From: an uncultured Mucispirillum sp.
Lineage (GTDB): Bacteria > Chrysiogenota > Deferribacteres > Deferribacterales > Mucispirillaceae
Length of the DNA stretch: 64,000 bases
NCBI GenBank assembly: GCA_944326705.1
Contig: CALVEY010000011.1
Coordinates: forward strand, 1-64,000
Reading direction: 5' to 3'
The notes below the pieces were generated by a model that ran no database searches, was not told where the DNA came from, and saw only the letters and a list, made by a program, of their open reading frames with translations. Below, piece after piece: positions 54,971 through 63,971 of this stretch. The position numbers and the translations under genes are program-made. Positions within the stretch are counted from its first letter, which is position 1. Each line of letters opens with the position of its first letter.

Positions 54971-55796
54971 GTAAACTTACTCCCTCATAAAGCATTTGAA
55001 AAGCTACTAATAAAAGCAGAGCTATCAAAAGATATGATACTTTTTTATCAGTTATTTTTGAAAAATAACGCATACTTATTGTTGTACCTGCATATATGCC
55101 TAATATTATAGAGCATACAACTTTTACATCAACATATCCTGCCTGCATATATACAATACTGCCTGCTGCAGCAGTAAAGCCAATAATAAAAGAGCTTGTT
55201 GCAGTTGCAGCTTTAATTGGAATATCAGAAATTAAATTCATTCCAGGTATAATCATAGCGCCGCCGCCTGCACCACTAAGCCCAGAAAATACGCCGGAAA
55301 AAGCACTGAATAAAAAGTTATAACCAGTTTTTACAGGGTTGTATTTAACCACCTCTCCTGTTGCCTTATCTTTATATTCGCCATAGAAAAAATTTTTTTT
55401 GCTGATATTTGCTCCGCTGTGATTTTTAGAGCCCTTTTTCATTTTAATATATGTAAGGTATGCCATAATAAACTGTATAACACCAAGTATTATCATTACT
55501 GTGCTTTGTGGCAGATGAACTGCAGTTTTGCTGCCTATTAAAGCTCCCGCAACTGATGCAATAGATAATGCGATACCTAAATTTAAGTTGGCTGTGCCTG
55601 TTTTTAAATAAACTGCTGATGTGGACATACTGTTTGCAGTAATAACTACTAACGATACAGCTATTGCATTATGCACAGGCATATCAAATAAAAATGTAAG
55701 AACAGGCACCATAACTATACCGCCGCCTATTCCTAAAATAGCCCCTAATATACCAACAATAACTCCAAGCAGAAGTAAAAGAAGTGTTGTTATCAT
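54963..55796 (-). CDS. TauE/SafE-family sulfite/organic anion permease
   Basis: A 277-aa membrane protein with about eight helices and two copies of the family motif: GAILGIGGGIVMVP near the start and SGLSGAGGGAMIIPG near residue 168. Members export sulfite, sulfoacetate or other anions. A cytoplasmic loop (about 118-150) is Lys-rich. It starts 1 nt after the pta stop and runs into the small membrane gene. The pta partner may hint at a sulfonate or acetyl-group anion, but the substrate is not determined. Confidence 0.9.
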   Translation of the reverse strand: MITTLLLLLLGVIVGILGAILGIGGGIVMVPVLTFLFDMPVHNAIAVSLVVITANSMSTSAVYLKTGTANLNLGIALSIASVAGALIGSKTAVHLPQSTVMIILGVIQFIMAYLTYIKMKKGSKNHSGANISKKNFFYGEYKDKATGEVVKYNPVKTGYNFLFSAFSGVFSGLSGAGGGAMIIPGMNLISDIPIKAATATSSFIIGFTAAAGSIVYMQAGYVDVKVVCSIILGIYAGTTISMRYFSKITDKKVSYLLIALLLLVAFQMLYEGVSLLD

Positions 55797-56795
55797 CTAG
55801 TTATTCTCTGACTGAAATATTGTTACAAGGGCAGTATTAACTATATCCATATAAGAACAGCCTCTTGATAAATCATTCATAGGTTTTGCAAGCCCCTGCA
55901 ATATAGGACCTGTTGCAGTTGCACCTTTACACATTCTTTCTGTAATTTTATAGCCAATATTACCAGCATCTAAGTTAGGGAAAATAAATACATTAGCTTT
56001 GCCTGCCACTTTGCTTTCAGGGGCTTTTCGTTTACCTACTTCATAGATTAATGCTGCATCAAACTGCATTTCACCGTCAATTAAAATATCAGGACGGTTT
56101 TCTTTTACTATTTTTAATGCTTCTCTTACTTTATCAACACTTTCGCCCTCTGCACTGCCAAGTGTAGAAAAAGAAAGAAGTGCAACACGGGCTTCATCTT
56201 CTGTTAATAATTTATAAGAATCTGCAGTAGATACTGCAATATCTGCTAAAGTTATACTGTCAGGATATGGGTTAATAGCAATATCTGCCATAAAAAATGT
56301 GCCGTCTGTGCCGTATTCTTTTAAAGGAGTTTCAAGAATAATAAATGATGATATTTTAGACATACCCTTTTTCATACCTATGCCCCTTAAAGCACCACGA
56401 AGCACTTCAGCACTTGAAGAAAGAGAGCCTGCTACACATCCGTCAAAAAGAGAGCAGTCAACAGCCACAGCACCAAAATAACATGGACGCTTAACAGCTT
56501 CTAATGCACTCTCCATTGTTTCCCCTTTTGATTTGCGCTTTTCATAATAATGAGCGGCAAGTTTTTCTGTATATGATTTGTCGTTTATATCAATAATATC
56601 TAAATCACTTTCTGGGTTTAGTTTAGAATATATTGGCATTATATATTCTCTATCCCCTATTAATGATGGTCTGCAGAGTTTATTTGATATAAGCTCATAA
56701 GCTGCTTTTATTGTTCTTTCATCATTACCATCTGAAAAAATAATAGATTTATTTTTTTTACCTGCATTAATACGCAGTTTTTCTATAATAGACAT
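55797..56795 (-). CDS. pta: Phosphate acetyltransferase Pta
   Basis: A 332-aa enzyme interconverting acetyl-CoA and acetyl phosphate. It shows the short, single-domain Pta form: SDGNDERTIKAA near residue 21, FLADIAINPYP-type segment (here FFMADIAINPYPD), GKANVFIFPNLDAGNIGYK and the C-terminal GPILQGLAKPMNDLSRG. No acetate kinase gene is beside it; instead it leads a TauE/SafE permease operon. In sulfonate-degrading bacteria Pta often sits next to such permeases, which makes this combination notable (inference). Confidence 0.93.
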   Translation of the reverse strand: MSIIEKLRINAGKKNKSIIFSDGNDERTIKAAYELISNKLCRPSLIGDREYIMPIYSKLNPESDLDIIDINDKSYTEKLAAHYYEKRKSKGETMESALEAVKRPCYFGAVAVDCSLFDGCVAGSLSSSAEVLRGALRGIGMKKGMSKISSFIILETPLKEYGTDGTFFMADIAINPYPDSITLADIAVSTADSYKLLTEDEARVALLSFSTLGSAEGESVDKVREALKIVKENRPDILIDGEMQFDAALIYEVGKRKAPESKVAGKANVFIFPNLDAGNIGYKITERMCKGATATGPILQGLAKPMNDLSRGCSYMDIVNTALVTIFQSENN

Positions 56796-56943
56796 ATACC
56801 CCTTCCCTATATTTATTTGCTTATATTAAACAAAAAATTTTTGCTAATATCAAGTAAATTTTTTAAAATATTATTTATAAAAACTTGAAATTAATAAAAT
56901 AATATAAAATTAATGGTTATAAGCATTTTACATTATTTTTTTC

Positions 56944-56971
56944 TTGATAAATTATTATCTTAATATATAAT
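56944..56971 (+). promoter_or_regulatory. Strong promoter of fmt, apparently leaderless
   Basis: TTGATA (56944-56949) and a perfect TATAAT (56966-56971), 16 nt apart. Only 8 nt separate the -10 box from the fmt ATG, so transcription should begin at or next to the start codon. No ribosome site is present. Confidence 0.7.
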
Positions 56972-56979
56972 CTTAATTT

Positions 56980-57906
56980 ATGAAAAAGATTATATTTATG
57001 GGGACGCCTGAGATTGCTGTCCCGTCATTAAAAGCATTAGTTGAAAATGGATTTGATATTCCATTAGTTATTACTCAGCCAGATAAACCAAAAGGCAGAG
57101 GTCAGGCGGTGCAGTATCCGCCTGTAAAAGAGTATGCATTAACTGCTGGTTTAGAAGTGTATCAGCCTGAAAAAATCAAAAATAATACTGAAGTTATGGA
57201 GAAACTTAAAAGTATATCACCAGATTTTTTCGCTGTTGCTGCTTATGGTAAAATACTTCCACAGGAAGTGCTGGATATTCCTAAAATCGCTCCAGTTAAT
57301 GTGCATTTTTCACTTCTTCCAAAATACAGAGGTCCAGCCCCTGTTAACTGGGCAATTATGAATGGCGAAGAAGAAACTGGTGTGGATACTATGCTTATGG
57401 ATGCAGGTATGGATACCGGCGATATTCTTTTAACAGCTAAAACTCCAATTCTTAAAAAGAATGCAGGGGAGCTTGCCGATGAACTTGCTGTTACTGGTGC
57501 AGAACTGCTTATTAAAACATTAAATGAATTTGAAAGTATTACACCAATCAAACAGGATAACGATAAGGCTACAAAAGCACCTATGATGAATAAAGAAATG
57601 GGGCTTATCAACTGGTCGCAGGACGCTTTCCAGATAGAAAGAATGATTAGAGCATTTACGCCATGGCCTGCAAGCTATTCTATGCTTGATAATAAAAAAA
57701 TAAAAATATTTAAAAGTGATGTGGCAGAAATTAACCATAATGCAGCTGCAGGCACTATTATAGATGTAGACAAAGACAGCATAACTGTTGCATGCGGCAA
57801 TAATGCTTTAAAAATATTTGAACTGCAGCTTGAAGGCAAAAAAAGAATGGATACAAAAAGCTTTTTAGCTGGTTACAAATTAGAAAAAGGCTCATTGCTA
57901 GGTTAA
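56980..57906 (+). CDS. fmt: Methionyl-tRNA formyltransferase
   Basis: A 308-aa enzyme that formylates initiator methionyl-tRNA. The formyl-THF/catalytic block is PVNVHFSLLPKYRGPAPVNW (about 107-126), with Asp in GMDTGDILL; a C-terminal tRNA-binding domain follows (about 205-300). Length is normal. The ATG lies 8 nt after a perfect -10 box and has no Shine-Dalgarno sequence, so the mRNA looks leaderless. It shares its transcript with the nucleotidase gene, 7 nt downstream. Confidence 0.97.
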   Translation: MKKIIFMGTPEIAVPSLKALVENGFDIPLVITQPDKPKGRGQAVQYPPVKEYALTAGLEVYQPEKIKNNTEVMEKLKSISPDFFAVAAYGKILPQEVLDIPKIAPVNVHFSLLPKYRGPAPVNWAIMNGEEETGVDTMLMDAGMDTGDILLTAKTPILKKNAGELADELAVTGAELLIKTLNEFESITPIKQDNDKATKAPMMNKEMGLINWSQDAFQIERMIRAFTPWPASYSMLDNKKIKIFKSDVAEINHNAAAGTIIDVDKDSITVACGNNALKIFELQLEGKKRMDTKSFLAGYKLEKGSLLG

Positions 57907-57913
57907 ATCTTAT

Positions 57914-59587
57914 ATGAAGAAATTATTATATACAGTATTTATTTTATTAATTTTTAGCTGCAGCTGCAGTCAGAATAGTAATGATAATTTATCATTACAG
58001 ATTCTTCATTTTAATGATATTCATTCATCTGAAACATTTAATATGCAAATAACTGCTGCTGATAATAATACGGCAGCAGCATCTTTTGGCGGCTGGCCTA
58101 GGCTTATACAGGCAGTATCTTCTACAGATGCTTATCCATATAAAGAAATAATATTTGCAGGGGATATTTTTCAGCAGGGCTATCCACTTTTTACATATAC
58201 TAATGGCAGATATGATTATGATATGCTCTGCAGAGTATCGCCAACTATTATAACTCTTGGAAACCATGAGCTTTACGAAACAGATACTGGTGTTTTAAAC
58301 TCATTTTTTGATTATATTATACAGGGAAAAGATAACTGCTCTTTTGATATAGTGCTTGCAAATGTTAAATTTGATAATGAAACAATCCAGAATGAAATAA
58401 AGCCATACATCATAAAAGATTACGGCAGTAATAAAGCTGCATATTTTGGGCTTACTACAAATGAATCAGGCATGAATAACATAAAAGGTATGCAGATATA
58501 TGACCCTTATGAAACAGCAAAAGATATAATAGATAAGTTAAAAAGTGCAGGAATAAATAAGATTATTGCAGTTACTCACTTAGGTATAGAGCAGGATAAA
58601 AAGCTTGCTGAAATGTTCCCTGATATAGATTTAATAATTGGCGGCCACAGTCATACAGTATTAGGGGATTATTCTGCATTAAATATTCCAAGCTATGATA
58701 AAAATTATCCAGTAAAAGTAAATAATGGCGCATCATATATTGTTACAGCAGGCTATCAAGGGCTTATTTTAGGAAATATTAATGTATCCTTTAATAAAGA
58801 AGGACAAATTTCTTTAAATGAAAGCCGTCCTAAAATGCTTTTAAATCCTTTTGATAATTCATCTTTAAATGAAGAAATAAAAAAATATAACAGTTTTCTT
58901 TTAATAGAAGAAAATAAAGAAGCACTTACAGAAATTGAAAATATATACAGCTCTATTTCTTTAGATATGAATAAACCTGTTGGCGAAACTCTTGATACAT
59001 TATACACACTAAAAGCTAACCCAAATTATGATTATAATGACCATTATGCTTCATCACTTGGCACAGTTTTTTCAAAAGCATTATATGTGGCTGCTGCAAA
59101 CCAAAATTATAATGCTGATTTAGCACTTATTAATACAGGTGCTTTAAGGATAAACATACAAAAAGGCAGTATTACTTACGGTATGCTTAATCAGGCTGCC
59201 CCTTATGCGAATGATTTATATGTTATAGAGATTAAAGGCAGTGCAATAAATGAGTTTATTCAGTTTTCTGTTTATAATTTTATCAATTCAAATAATGTAA
59301 ATTCATTTCCATGTCTATATGGTGCAAAATTTAAATACGATGCAGATAATAATATTTTAACTGAAAAGAAAATATTAAACGGCAGTGAATACATAAATAT
59401 TGATGATAATAAAATATATAAAGTGGTGCTTTCTTCTTATGTATATCAAAATGAAGAAATTATAAATAATAATGCTGTTTCTGCCGTTAAAATTGATATG
59501 ACAGATAAACAGGCATATACTGATTATATTATAAAATATTCCCCGCTTGAAAAGATAGCTGACCCAATTATTATTTATAAGCAGTAA
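57914..59587 (+). CDS. 5'-nucleotidase-family lipoprotein
   Basis: A 557-aa extracytoplasmic enzyme of the UshA/5'-nucleotidase family. A lipoprotein signal (MKKLLYTVFILLIFSCSC, cysteine at about 16 or 18) is followed by the metallophosphatase domain with HFNDIHSS, FAGDIFQQG, TLGNHELYE, VTHLGIEQD and GGHSHTV. The C-terminal domain (about 350-545) is the nucleotide-binding 5_nucleotid_C fold with ALINTGALRINIQKGSI. It likely scavenges nucleotides or other phosphoesters. It is translated from the fmt transcript; the biological link is unclear. Confidence 0.92.
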   Translation: MKKLLYTVFILLIFSCSCSQNSNDNLSLQILHFNDIHSSETFNMQITAADNNTAAASFGGWPRLIQAVSSTDAYPYKEIIFAGDIFQQGYPLFTYTNGRYDYDMLCRVSPTIITLGNHELYETDTGVLNSFFDYIIQGKDNCSFDIVLANVKFDNETIQNEIKPYIIKDYGSNKAAYFGLTTNESGMNNIKGMQIYDPYETAKDIIDKLKSAGINKIIAVTHLGIEQDKKLAEMFPDIDLIIGGHSHTVLGDYSALNIPSYDKNYPVKVNNGASYIVTAGYQGLILGNINVSFNKEGQISLNESRPKMLLNPFDNSSLNEEIKKYNSFLLIEENKEALTEIENIYSSISLDMNKPVGETLDTLYTLKANPNYDYNDHYASSLGTVFSKALYVAAANQNYNADLALINTGALRINIQKGSITYGMLNQAAPYANDLYVIEIKGSAINEFIQFSVYNFINSNNVNSFPCLYGAKFKYDADNNILTEKKILNGSEYINIDDNKIYKVVLSSYVYQNEEIINNNAVSAVKIDMTDKQAYTDYIIKYSPLEKIADPIIIYKQ

Positions 59588-59603
59588 TTGTTGATTATAT
59601 CAT

Positions 59604-59625
59604 ATTTTTACATTTTTGTAAAAAT
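59604..59625 (+). terminator. Possible AT-rich terminator after the nucleotidase gene
   Basis: A 9-bp AT-rich stem (59604-59612 with 59617-59625) with a TTTT loop, 16 nt past the stop. Stability is low, so the call is weak. Confidence 0.35.
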
Positions 59626-59736
59626 TATGTATGATGCTTTAAAAAATATTGCATATAAAAATTTATTCAATATATTTGTAGCTATATTAAAATTTATTTA
59701 CACTTATAAAGATATTAAAAATATAAAGGGTATAAA

Positions 59737-60621
59737 ATGACAACAGTGAACACTTTAAAAACAGTTTTCTTAATTACCTTAATGACTGTATTATTAGTAT
59801 TCATAGGTAATTTAATTGGCGGCAAAACAGGTATGATTATAGCTCTTATTTTTGCTGTAGGTATGAACTTTTTCTCATACTGGTTTAGTGACAAAATTGT
59901 CCTTAAAATGTATAAAGCTGAAGAAGTTAATGAAGCAACTAATCCTAGATTATACAGCATTGTTAGAAACCTTGCTACTCGTGCCGGACTTCCTATGCCA
60001 AAAGTGTATATTATTATGAGCGGCACTCCTAACGCATTTGCTACAGGCAGAAATAAAAACCATGCAGCAGTTGCTGTTACAAATACATTAATGGATATGC
60101 TTGATGATGATGAATTAGCAGGGGTTATAGGCCATGAGCTTGCACATATTTATGGTAAAGATATTTTAATAGGTACAATTGTTGCAATGATGGCAGGTAC
60201 TATTATGACTATTGTTGATATTTTCCAATGGTCTATGATATTAGGCGGCGGTAGCAGTGATGATGAAGAAGGCGGCAACCCACTTGGCTTTATCGGCTCT
60301 ATTGCTATGATAATCCTTGCTCCACTTGCTGCCACATTAATACAAATGGCAGTTTCACGCTCAAGGGAATATATTGCAGACCAGCGTGGTGCACAGTTCT
60401 GCGGCAACCCAAGAGCACTTGCATCAGCTTTACATAAAATAGCTTATGGAATACAAATGCACCCAATGAATGAAGCAAAACCAGCTACAGCCCATATGTT
60501 TATAGAAAGCCCATTTTCTGGTCAGAAAATGATGAGCTTATTTTCTACTCACCCTGCAGTAGATGACAGAATTGAAAAACTTATGGCTATGGCAAACTCA
60601 AGAAGCGGCAGAGCATACTAA
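59737..60621 (+). CDS. htpX: Membrane protease HtpX homologue
   Basis: A 294-aa zinc metalloprotease of the M48B family that degrades misfolded membrane proteins. Two N-terminal membrane helices (about 5-45) precede the zinc motif HELAH in GVIGHELAHIYG (about 130-141), and two further hydrophobic stretches follow. The later SREYIADQRGAQFCGNP segment supplies the third zinc ligand. The gene has AAAGGG upstream and its own terminator. Confidence 0.95.
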   Translation: MTTVNTLKTVFLITLMTVLLVFIGNLIGGKTGMIIALIFAVGMNFFSYWFSDKIVLKMYKAEEVNEATNPRLYSIVRNLATRAGLPMPKVYIIMSGTPNAFATGRNKNHAAVAVTNTLMDMLDDDELAGVIGHELAHIYGKDILIGTIVAMMAGTIMTIVDIFQWSMILGGGSSDDEEGGNPLGFIGSIAMIILAPLAATLIQMAVSRSREYIADQRGAQFCGNPRALASALHKIAYGIQMHPMNEAKPATAHMFIESPFSGQKMMSLFSTHPAVDDRIEKLMAMANSRSGRAY

Positions 60622-60643
60622 AAATATTTTATTTATATATAAC

Positions 60644-60664
60644 GGCGGGCTTATTTAGTCCGCC
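60644..60664 (+). terminator. Terminator after htpX
   Basis: A 7-bp GC-rich stem (60644-60650 with 60658-60664) with one G-T pair and a 7-nt loop, followed by TTTTTTATTTT. Confidence 0.9.
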
Positions 60665-60765
60665 TTTTTTATTTTCTTTTATAAACTTATTAAATATATA
60701 TAACTTTTTCTATCTTTTATCTTATTATGTTTTGCTGTAAATATGTATTAAATTTGTATTGATGC

Positions 60766-60793
60766 TTGAATATTCTATTAATTTTATTATAAT
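60766..60793 (+). promoter_or_regulatory. Promoter of the M30-like peptidase gene
   Basis: TTGAAT (60766-60771) and a perfect TATAAT (60788-60793) with 16-nt spacing, 24 nt before the start codon. Confidence 0.6.
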
Positions 60794-60817
60794 ATTTATA
60801 TTTCATTGGAGTATTAT

Positions 60818-62323
60818 ATGAAAAAATTATTTATTATACCAATATTTCTTATTTTATTAAGCTGTGCAGATGACAGCAGTAGTTCCATAAACAATAAAAA
60901 TATCAGCACATCAGACTTTACTACGCCACTTGTTTCAGAAAATGCTCTCATATTAGGGGTTAATCAAGTAAATTATGATAAAAATAAAACTTTTACTACA
61001 CTAATTTATCAGGCACAGGAGCCTGCAAACAGCAGCTACTTTATAAGAAACAGCTACAGTATATCGGCAAATATGCAGCAGCAGGAAACAGTCACACAAA
61101 ATGCTGTTTCGCCTAAAAAATTTAGTGTGGAAAAAGGTGCAAAAGAAAACCTAATTGATATTAATAAATATATGCAGCAGTATGCTCTTGCTAATAATAT
61201 TAATCCAATAGATAAAAACAGCAGTAGTTTATACAGAACTATACCTCAGACTGTAGAAATTGGCACAAAATGGGAAAATGTTTACCTGTTAGATATTAAT
61301 AGTAATAAATATTCTATAATTAATGCAACATGCATTGCTGTATCAGAAAAAGCTTATTTTTTCCTGCAGGATGGACTTGCCGATTTAACTGATGAGCAGA
61401 TTACTGAAATTACAACATCTTTTGATAAAGATTATAATATAGTACATCAATATTATGGAGAAGAAACAGATACTGACGGCAACGGAAAAGTATCATTTTT
61501 AATTGCAAATTTCTCTCAAGGTTTATTCGGTTTTTTTACTTCTCTTGATAAATATGCTCCACAGGATATTCCAGCTATGTATAAAACTAATGAAGCAGAT
61601 GTACTTTATGTAAACTACTATTATTTTAAAAATGACTGGGAAAAATATCAGACAGATTTAAAAGCTACACTTATACATGAATTTCAACACATGGTGCTTT
61701 TTGACTCTAGAAGCAGGCTTGGTTTAAACCCCAATGTTAATGTTTGGTTAAACGAAGGCCTTTCTATGCTTTCAGAATATTATGGCGGCTATGCTGCACC
61801 ACACTATCGTTATATAGGTGGTTATTTTGAAGTAAATCAGGGAATATCATTAATAACTGATAGTTCATCTCAAGATTACGGCTTAAGTTATCTTTTTGTT
61901 AGATATCTGCAAATCAGATTTGGAGATGATATTATTAAAAAATTATATACTTCACAGTATACTGACATTAGAGCAGTAGAAGAAGCTGTTAATATGGATT
62001 TTAATGAACTATTTTTAGATTTTACTAAAATGATTTTAGTTACTGGCAGGAATGTTACAACTGATACAAGGTATAATATAGAAGAATTTAATTATCCTGA
62101 AGGAAGTGAAGGATATAATAGAAATGGATTTAACCTTGCTTCTGTTATTGATGAAGTATATTCTCTTTACAGCAGGAACAATTATTTTATCACTTCTACA
62201 GGTTATAATAATAAATCTCTTGAAATGTATGGGTTTACAATAACTAAATGGAATGGAAATATTGATAACATTACATTATCATCAAGCAGTAAGGGCATTG
62301 CTGGTATGTATGCTTCATGGTAA
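60818..62323 (+). CDS. M30 (hyicolysin)-like zinc metallopeptidase lipoprotein
   Basis: A 501-aa secreted lipoprotein: signal peptide with lipobox LLSC (cysteine at about 16). The catalytic H-E-F-Q-H lies in LIHEFQHMVLFDSR (about residue 290), and a glutamate follows in NVWLNEGLSMLSEYYGG, as in M30-type gluzincins. Upstream, DTDGNGKVSFLIANF (about 225) is an EF-hand-like calcium loop. The ATG at 60818 gives the signal peptide and has TTGGAG upstream; the earlier TTG adds four residues. Likely a surface or periplasmic protease; substrate unknown. Confidence 0.85.
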   Translation: MKKLFIIPIFLILLSCADDSSSSINNKNISTSDFTTPLVSENALILGVNQVNYDKNKTFTTLIYQAQEPANSSYFIRNSYSISANMQQQETVTQNAVSPKKFSVEKGAKENLIDINKYMQQYALANNINPIDKNSSSLYRTIPQTVEIGTKWENVYLLDINSNKYSIINATCIAVSEKAYFFLQDGLADLTDEQITEITTSFDKDYNIVHQYYGEETDTDGNGKVSFLIANFSQGLFGFFTSLDKYAPQDIPAMYKTNEADVLYVNYYYFKNDWEKYQTDLKATLIHEFQHMVLFDSRSRLGLNPNVNVWLNEGLSMLSEYYGGYAAPHYRYIGGYFEVNQGISLITDSSSQDYGLSYLFVRYLQIRFGDDIIKKLYTSQYTDIRAVEEAVNMDFNELFLDFTKMILVTGRNVTTDTRYNIEEFNYPEGSEGYNRNGFNLASVIDEVYSLYSRNNYFITSTGYNNKSLEMYGFTITKWNGNIDNITLSSSSKGIAGMYASW

Positions 62324-62345
62324 AAAATATTATAATATAACATAA

Positions 62346-62379
62346 AAAGCAGGTCTGTATTTAGATACAAACCTGCTTT
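62346..62379 (+). terminator. Terminator after the peptidase gene
   Basis: A 9-bp stem (62346-62354 with 62371-62379) extended by a further 5-bp helix beyond a single mismatch, 22 nt past the stop; the right arm ends in TTT. Confidence 0.8.
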
Positions 62380-62479
62380 AATATATACTTATTTTTAAAT
62401 TATCTTAATTACGCAAAGCATATAAAGTTATTCTGCTTTTTATACTCCCTATTGTATAAGCATTTTTATAATAAAAAAA

Positions 62480-62499
62480 CAGGCTCTATAAAAAGCCTG
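62480..62499 (-). terminator. Terminator after dnaB
   Basis: A 6-bp stem (62480-62485 with 62494-62499) with an 8-nt loop, followed on the minus strand by a run of seven T. It lies 23 nt past the dnaB stop. Confidence 0.75.
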
Positions 62500-62522
62500 C
62501 TGATTATAAATAATGGTTTAAA

Positions 62523-63971
62523 TTATTCTAACACTTCCCCATCATCAGAAATTTTACTGCTGCCTGCTCTTTTAGATGTGGTTGTTTTTGCTTTTTTTAT
62601 TGTTGAGCGGGCTAAAGCTTCCATTTCTTTCTGGTCTACTGGTATATTTTTATCAAAATGGGTATAAGCTGCATTAAATTCCGCATAGGCTGTGCCCTGC
62701 TCACCATTCCTGTGTTTTTCTATAATTATTTCTGCCACATTTTTATAAGCTGTATCTGGATTATATACTTTATCCCTGTATAAAAACATAATAATATCTG
62801 CATCCTGCTCTATTGCTCCAGACTCCCTTAAATCAGAAAGTCTTGGTCTTTTATTATCAGATTTTTCCACATTTCTGTTAACCTGTGCAAGAGCAATAAC
62901 AGGCACATTAAATTCCTTTGCCATGCCTTTTAATGAGCGGGAAATTTCAGATATCTGCTGCTCTCTGTTCTGCAGATTTTTAGCATATCCCATAATCTGT
63001 AAGTAATCTACAAATATAATATCAAGAGTACCAGCATTATAAAGCTTTCTGCATTTTGCTTTAATCTGGTTAACTGTGATTGCTGGTGTATCATCAAGAT
63101 AAATAGGCAGTTTTTCAAGTACATTATTAGCTTCTAAATATCTTTCTATTTCATCACTTGTAAAATTACCTGTTCTTAAAGTTTTCTGCCCTATATGAGC
63201 TATTGCCGAAATAAGCCTTTTAACAAGCTGTTCTGAACTCATTTCAAGAGAGAAAAATACACAAGTTTTGCCTGCCATTGCTGCATTTAAAAGCACACTT
63301 AAACCAAAAGCAGTCTTACCCATACCAGGTCTTCCTGCTGTAACAATAAGGTCTGATTTTTGAAAACCATTTGTAAGCTTATCTAATGCTTCAAAGCCGG
63401 AAGGAACACCAGTAATATCTTTACTACCAAACTGGTTTTCTTCCTGTATTTTATTTAACTGTTCCTGATGTCTTTCAAGTACATTACTGATAGGCTCAAC
63501 AAAGCGTCTTAAACTTGCCGCTTCCCCTAAGTTTGATGTAATATCCTGAGCTTTATCTATTAATGTTTCCACATCTTCTGACACTTCATAACCTAAGCTT
63601 GATATAGAACCGCCTGCACTTATTAAATTACGAAGTATTGCCTTCTCTTTTAATATTTCTATATATTTATCAGCATTTGCAGCATTAGGCACATTATTTA
63701 CAAGCGCTGAAATATATTCAATTCCGCCTGCTTTTTCAATGTTATTTTCATCTGTTAGCTGGCTGAAAAGAGTTACTAAATCAAGTGCCTGTCCTTTTTT
63801 AGCTAAGTTTTGCAGTGCTGCAAGTACCACCTTATGGGCAGGCTGATAAAAATCATCTGGATTTAAATGGCTTATAATCTCTTCTGCAACTGTATTATCA
63901 ATAAGCATAGAAGCAAGAACTGCCTGTTCTGCTTCAAGGCTGTTAGGCATAACTTTATTGTCAGAATTCAT
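62523..63971 (-). CDS. dnaB: Replicative DNA helicase DnaB
   Basis: A 482-aa hexameric helicase that unwinds DNA at the replication fork. The N-terminal domain starts MPNSLEAEQAVLASMLID; the RecA-like domain has Walker A in GRPGMGKTAFG (about 215-225) and FVDYLQIMG as Walker B. SDLRESGAIEQDADIIMFLYR is the conserved DnaB block (given as landmarks near residues 385-405). No intein interrupts it. The ATG at 63971 has GAGGTGA upstream; a GTG three codons earlier would overlap that site. The C-terminal tail is Ser/Lys-rich. Confidence 0.97.
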   Translation of the reverse strand: MNSDNKVMPNSLEAEQAVLASMLIDNTVAEEIISHLNPDDFYQPAHKVVLAALQNLAKKGQALDLVTLFSQLTDENNIEKAGGIEYISALVNNVPNAANADKYIEILKEKAILRNLISAGGSISSLGYEVSEDVETLIDKAQDITSNLGEAASLRRFVEPISNVLERHQEQLNKIQEENQFGSKDITGVPSGFEALDKLTNGFQKSDLIVTAGRPGMGKTAFGLSVLLNAAMAGKTCVFFSLEMSSEQLVKRLISAIAHIGQKTLRTGNFTSDEIERYLEANNVLEKLPIYLDDTPAITVNQIKAKCRKLYNAGTLDIIFVDYLQIMGYAKNLQNREQQISEISRSLKGMAKEFNVPVIALAQVNRNVEKSDNKRPRLSDLRESGAIEQDADIIMFLYRDKVYNPDTAYKNVAEIIIEKHRNGEQGTAYAEFNAAYTHFDKNIPVDQKEMEALARSTIKKAKTTTSKRAGSSKISDDGEVLE

